Of a DNA stretch of 7,694 bases, positions 4,978-7,694 are shown one piece after another. The stretch lies in assembly GCA_031258615.1 (NCBI GenBank), contig JAIRMP010000217.1:1-7694 (forward strand), given 5' to 3'. The first letter of the stretch is position 1, and each line of letters starts with the position of its first letter. The notes beneath the pieces were generated by a model. That model made no database searches and was not told where the DNA came from. It saw nothing but the letters and a program-made list of their open reading frames with translations. The DNA is from Spirochaetaceae bacterium (lineage in GTDB: Bacteria; Spirochaetota; Spirochaetia; Treponematales; Breznakiellaceae). The translations under genes were made by a program, and so were the position numbers.

Positions 4978-5652
4978 ATGGCAGCAAAAAAAATTTTTAC
5001 CGGGTGTATTCTGGTGACTATTTTCGGCGTAGCGGCGCCCATACTATTTTCACAGGCAAAACCGGATGCCGCCGCAATTTACCGGACGGGACGCAACCTT
5101 GAAAACCAGGGGCGAATGGAAGATGCCGATGCCAAATACCGCGAGGCGATAGCGATCTGCCTTGATGAAATCAACACCGGCGCCGGAACGATGGATAGTT
5201 ATGCCGTGCTGACATGGGCGCTACAGCGTCAAAAAAAGTACAGCGACGTGATACGCCGCGGAAACGAGGCTTTAAAAATACGTCCGGATTATCGCGTCGT
5301 AGAGACTATGGGCGAGGCGTACTTCTATCTTGGCAATTTTGAGGCGTCGCTGAACTGTATGCAACGGTACATAAACAATGTTTCCAATGGCGATCGTACA
5401 TCCGTTGCGTACTTTTTTATCGGCGAGATATACCGTTTTCAAAAAAAGTATAATTATGCTGATATAGCGTACACCGCCGCGGTACAGTTGTCGCCGAATA
5501 TGGCGCTTTGGTGGTACCGGCTGGGTTCGGTGCGCGAATCCGCCGGCGACCATAAATCTGCATCCGAAGCTTACGAACGCGCGCTAAAGATAGACCCCAA
5601 CTACAGCCAGGCAAGTTCCGGTCTTGAACGTGTCCGCCGCGAAAATGTGTAA
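4978..5652 (+). CDS. Exported tetratricopeptide-repeat (TPR) protein
   Basis: This 224-residue protein starts with a typical Sec signal: Lys4-Lys5, a hydrophobic stretch at 6-24, and a likely cut near residues 26-28 (FSQA-KP). Cys10 lies within the hydrophobic core and does not form a lipobox, so this is probably a periplasmic or anchored protein, not a lipoprotein. Five TPR units follow at about 30-63, 72-104, 105-138, 140-174 and 176-209. They have the usual alternating W/Y/L, G/A-Y and A-x-x-x-Y/F-x-x-A-L pattern, and the last is the clearest (LGSVRESAGDHKSASEAYERALKIDPNY). TPR folds act as protein-binding scaffolds, and no catalytic domain is present. No clear Shine-Dalgarno sequence precedes ATG 4978. 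The gene is preceded by a 143-base gap with only weak hairpins and converges on leuA, 26 bases away. The partner is unknown. Confidence 0.82.
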   Translation: MAAKKIFTGCILVTIFGVAAPILFSQAKPDAAAIYRTGRNLENQGRMEDADAKYREAIAICLDEINTGAGTMDSYAVLTWALQRQKKYSDVIRRGNEALKIRPDYRVVETMGEAYFYLGNFEASLNCMQRYINNVSNGDRTSVAYFFIGEIYRFQKKYNYADIAYTAAVQLSPNMALWWYRLGSVRESAGDHKSASEAYERALKIDPNYSQASSGLERVRRENV

Positions 5653-5678
5653 GCATCCTATGGAAAACCCTTTATGCG

Positions 5679-7229
5679 CTAACTCCCCATTGCAGATTGA
5701 CGTCTGCCTGCGGGCTCGGCTTCCATTGAGTTGATCGCGGCAATGTAGGCTTTTATTGCCGATTCTATGATGTTTGTCGAGACGCCGCGTCCGTTCCAGA
5801 TGCCGCCGTCGTAAGAGATTTTGACCATGGCCTCGCCCTGAGCGTCCGCATCGCCCGTGATCGCGCCCAACTCGAACATTTCAAGGGCGACCTCCTTGCC
5901 AATAAGGTTGTTTATCGCGCTGAACGCCGCGTCTATGCAGCCGTTGCCGAAGTGAACCGCCTCGCGCATACCGCCGTCTTCCCCTTCGAGCCGGATCGCG
6001 CTTGTCGCGGAGACGGAGGAACCGGCGTTTATCACCCAGCGGTCCAGCTTCCATTTTTCCGGGGCCGCGCCCGCGCTGCCTATCACGATGGCCTCTATGT
6101 CGCGGTCGGAAACTGTCTTTTTAATGTCGGCAAGAGCCTTGAATTTGGTAAAAACATCGTCCAGCGCCTTGCCTTCAATGTTAAAACCAAGGTTGGCAAG
6201 CCGTTCGCTCAGCGCGTGCTTGCCGGAATGTTTGCCCAGCACCAGCTCGTTTTTGCTGATGCCCACCGATTCCGGGGTCATAATTTCGTAGGTAGCCGGG
6301 TTTGCCATGACGCCGTGCTGGTGTATGCCGGCTTCGTGGGCAAATGCGTTTTCACCCACGATCGCTTTGTTCGGCTGCACCTTGACTCCGGTAACCTGCG
6401 ATACAAGGCGGCTCGCCGGGTATATCTGAGCGCTGTCGATCCGCGTGTCCGCGTCAAAGTAATCCTTGCGGACCCGCAGCGCCATCACAATCTCTTCCAG
6501 CGAGGCGTTGCCGGCCCGCTCGCCTATGCCGTTTATCGTACATTCGGCCTGCCCCGCGCCGGCGGCTATCGCTGCCAGGCTGTTCGCGACGGCAAGTCCC
6601 AAATCGTTGTGACAGTGGACGGAAAGCCGCGCTCCCTCCATGCCGGCGGTATGCTCCATCACGTACCGTATACGCTCACCGAATTCAGCAGGCATCGCGT
6701 AGCCCACCGTATCCGGGAAGTTGACTGTGGACGCCCCTGCCGCTATCACGGCGGCAAACACCTTGCATACAAAGTCCGGGTCGCTGCGGAATGCGTCCTC
6801 GGCGGAAAATTCGACATCGGAACAGAATTTTTTTGCGTACTTTACCGCGCTTACCGCCCGTTCAAGCACCTGTTCCGGGCTCATCTTAAGTTTATACTCC
6901 ATGTGTATAGGGCTTGTCGCCAAAAAAATATGAATACGCGGCGCTTCAGCCTTCTGTAAAGCATCCCGCGCCGCGTCTATATCCGTTTCAAGGGCGCGGC
7001 AGAGCCCCGCCACGCCGCTCCGCTTGATTGCGCCGGCAATCGTCCTTACCGACTCAAGATCGCCGGGGCTGGACGCGGGAAAACCCGCCTCTATAACATC
7101 CACGCCAAGCAGTTCCAGCCTCTTTGCTACCTCGATCTTTTCCGCGACATTCATCGAACAGCCCGGCGACTGCTCCCCGTCCCTCAACGTAGTGTCAAAA
7201 ATCTTTACCATACGTTTTGTGTCTGACAT
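5679..7229 (-). CDS. leuA: 2-isopropylmalate synthase
   Basis: The product condenses acetyl-CoA with 2-oxoisovalerate, the first committed step of leucine synthesis, in the cytosol. The 516 residues match the usual length of full-size LeuA. The N-terminal TIM-barrel has DTTLRDGEQSPG (12-23, with catalytic Arg16 and metal ligand Asp17), HCHNDLG (205-211, metal ligands His205 and His207) and NGIGERAGN (233-241, metal ligand Asn241). HEAGIHQHG at 298-306 marks the linker region. The C-terminal leucine-sensing domain runs from about 390 to 502, including GNGCIDAAFSAIN and GRGVSTNIIESAIKAYI. Feedback inhibition by leucine is therefore expected. IHMEYKLKMS (108-117) is typical of LeuA, as against citramalate or homocitrate synthase. 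GGAG lies seven bases before the ATG (7227-7229). The aspartic protease gene ends 27 bases upstream, so the two are probably cotranscribed. No leucine attenuator peptide was seen in the gap. Confidence 0.96.
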   Translation of the reverse strand: MSDTKRMVKIFDTTLRDGEQSPGCSMNVAEKIEVAKRLELLGVDVIEAGFPASSPGDLESVRTIAGAIKRSGVAGLCRALETDIDAARDALQKAEAPRIHIFLATSPIHMEYKLKMSPEQVLERAVSAVKYAKKFCSDVEFSAEDAFRSDPDFVCKVFAAVIAAGASTVNFPDTVGYAMPAEFGERIRYVMEHTAGMEGARLSVHCHNDLGLAVANSLAAIAAGAGQAECTINGIGERAGNASLEEIVMALRVRKDYFDADTRIDSAQIYPASRLVSQVTGVKVQPNKAIVGENAFAHEAGIHQHGVMANPATYEIMTPESVGISKNELVLGKHSGKHALSERLANLGFNIEGKALDDVFTKFKALADIKKTVSDRDIEAIVIGSAGAAPEKWKLDRWVINAGSSVSATSAIRLEGEDGGMREAVHFGNGCIDAAFSAINNLIGKEVALEMFELGAITGDADAQGEAMVKISYDGGIWNGRGVSTNIIESAIKAYIAAINSMEAEPAGRRQSAMGS

Positions 7230-7252
7230 ACATTTTCTCCAAATATTTTTAA
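7230..7252 (-). promoter_or_regulatory. A/T-rich leader with Shine-Dalgarno before leuA, repeat copy 1
   Basis: The minus strand reads TTAAAAATATTTGGAGAAAA followed by TGT, 22 of 23 bases identical to the leader of the upstream protease gene at 7669-7691. It fills nearly the whole 27-base gap and holds GGAG (7237-7240) at seven bases from the leuA ATG. It includes the small palindrome AAATATTT. It may be a ribosome-loading enhancer or a copied leader; its role is inferred. Confidence 0.6.
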
Positions 7253-7256
7253 AACG

Positions 7257-7670
7257 TCATTTGAGCATACAAACAATTTCATCGCCATGCGCGCCGGTAA
7301 GGTCGTTTCCGGCCGGATGCACAGTCAGATCCATATCTTCAAGCGGTATCGCGCCCAAAAGCACATCTTTAGCTCCCGGTATCACGAGCGCCCTGCAAGT
7401 ACAAAGACGGTCTTTCCAATGGATGTCCACCGGCTCCGTCAGGCGGCATACCTGCTTACCGCCGTCCGCAAGTTCAGCGCTCCGCAGTCCCTGAACGGTC
7501 AGCCCCAGTTTTTCCCTGACTTCCTCGGTTATTCCCAAAGTTCCCGATCCGGTGTCCACCAGCGCCTGTACCGCCACGGCGCGAATTTCCTTTTCAGCGA
7601 TTGTACCGCGTTGGGCATTGCCCACATCAAACGCGTTTTTCAGCGTAATCTCCGTATATACCAGTCCCAC
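7257..7670 (-). CDS. Retropepsin-like (clan AA) aspartic protease
   Basis: The 137-residue protein has the hallmark VDTGSGTLGI at 38-47, with catalytic Asp39 in the D-T-G-S motif. A flap-like segment ELADGGKQ lies at 66-73, and the hydrophobic-hydrophobic-Gly motif is DVLLG at 102-106 followed by IPLEDMDLTV. The length fits a single retropepsin lobe that must dimerise to make an active site. No signal peptide or membrane span is present, so it should be cytosolic. Bacterial members of this family are single-domain proteins with mostly unknown substrates, and nothing here (no gag-pol, reverse transcriptase or integrase) suggests a retroelement. The start is GTG 7668-7670 with GGAGG (7675-7679) four bases away, a short but acceptable spacing. 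It is probably cotranscribed with leuA, but no functional link is known to me. Confidence 0.82.
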   Translation of the reverse strand: MGLVYTEITLKNAFDVGNAQRGTIAEKEIRAVAVQALVDTGSGTLGITEEVREKLGLTVQGLRSAELADGGKQVCRLTEPVDIHWKDRLCTCRALVIPGAKDVLLGAIPLEDMDLTVHPAGNDLTGAHGDEIVCMLK

Positions 7671-7691
7671 ATTTCCTCCAAATATTTTTAA
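7669..7691 (-). promoter_or_regulatory. A/T-rich leader with Shine-Dalgarno before the aspartic protease gene, repeat copy 2
   Basis: The minus strand reads TTAAAAATATTTGGAGGAAA followed by TGT and differs by one base from the leuA leader at 7230-7252. GGAGG is at 7675-7679. The identity extends two bases into the start codon here. The window ends three bases beyond it, so the full extent of the repeat cannot be seen. Confidence 0.6.
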
Positions 7692-7694
7692 GGC

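Noticed and set aside
5679..7229. Homocitrate or citramalate synthase instead of LeuA
   Set aside because: The combination of IHMEYKLKMS, HEAGIHQHG and a full C-terminal leucine-regulatory domain at this length fits 2-isopropylmalate synthase best.
5952..7494. Plus-strand frames opposite leuA and the protease, up to 335 codons
   Set aside because: The minus strand encodes a full-length LeuA with every catalytic motif. The opposite frames show no recognisable domain and lack Shine-Dalgarno sequences.
7257..7670. Retroelement or retrovirus-like remnant
   Set aside because: The D-T-G-S protease stands alone, with the size of a bacterial single-domain member, and no reverse transcriptase, integrase or terminal repeats are present.

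Overview
The window looks like part of a bacterial chromosome of moderate GC content. GC-rich housekeeping genes flank a visibly AT-richer accessory stretch at about 1550-3000. Gene style, the mix of families and the small PIN-partner proteins remind me of Treponema-like spirochaetes from animal or insect guts. That placement is inference, since the window holds no rRNA or other marker gene.

Layout. 1-161 (+) is the C-terminal end of an M24 (Xaa-Pro aminopeptidase type) metallopeptidase. It converges, across a compact hairpin, on a minus-strand RsmB/NOP2/NSUN-type RNA m5C methyltransferase (208-972), which is preceded by a small uncertain ORF (989-1183). 1184-1557 has no convincing gene but is packed with hairpins, a short direct repeat, an 8-codon remnant of a PIN gene and a GC-rich palindromic repeat.

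1558-3083 is the accessory core, read on the minus strand. It holds serial copies of one cassette: [palindromic repeat]-[PIN-domain RNase, toxin type]-[small partner protein, probable antitoxin]. One copy is intact (PIN 1764-2192, partner 1558-1758). A second has a PIN gene broken by a single in-frame TAA but keeps an intact partner (2514-2969 and 2305-2517). A third survives only as the repeat plus the first eight PIN codons (1375-1490). An unrecognised minus-strand ORF (3117-3338) follows.

3533-4834 (+) encodes a fold-type I PLP-dependent aminotransferase, and 4978-5652 (+) an exported TPR protein. The TPR gene converges on a minus-strand pair: a retropepsin-like (clan AA) aspartic protease (7257-7670) and leuA, 2-isopropylmalate synthase (5679-7229). 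These two genes carry almost the same 23-nt A/T-rich leader with its Shine-Dalgarno sequence directly before their start codons.

The housekeeping genes cover leucine synthesis, amino-group transfer and RNA modification and are not one pathway. The most notable part is the decaying PIN/partner array with its repeat. No tRNA, rRNA, CRISPR array, transposase or integrase was seen.
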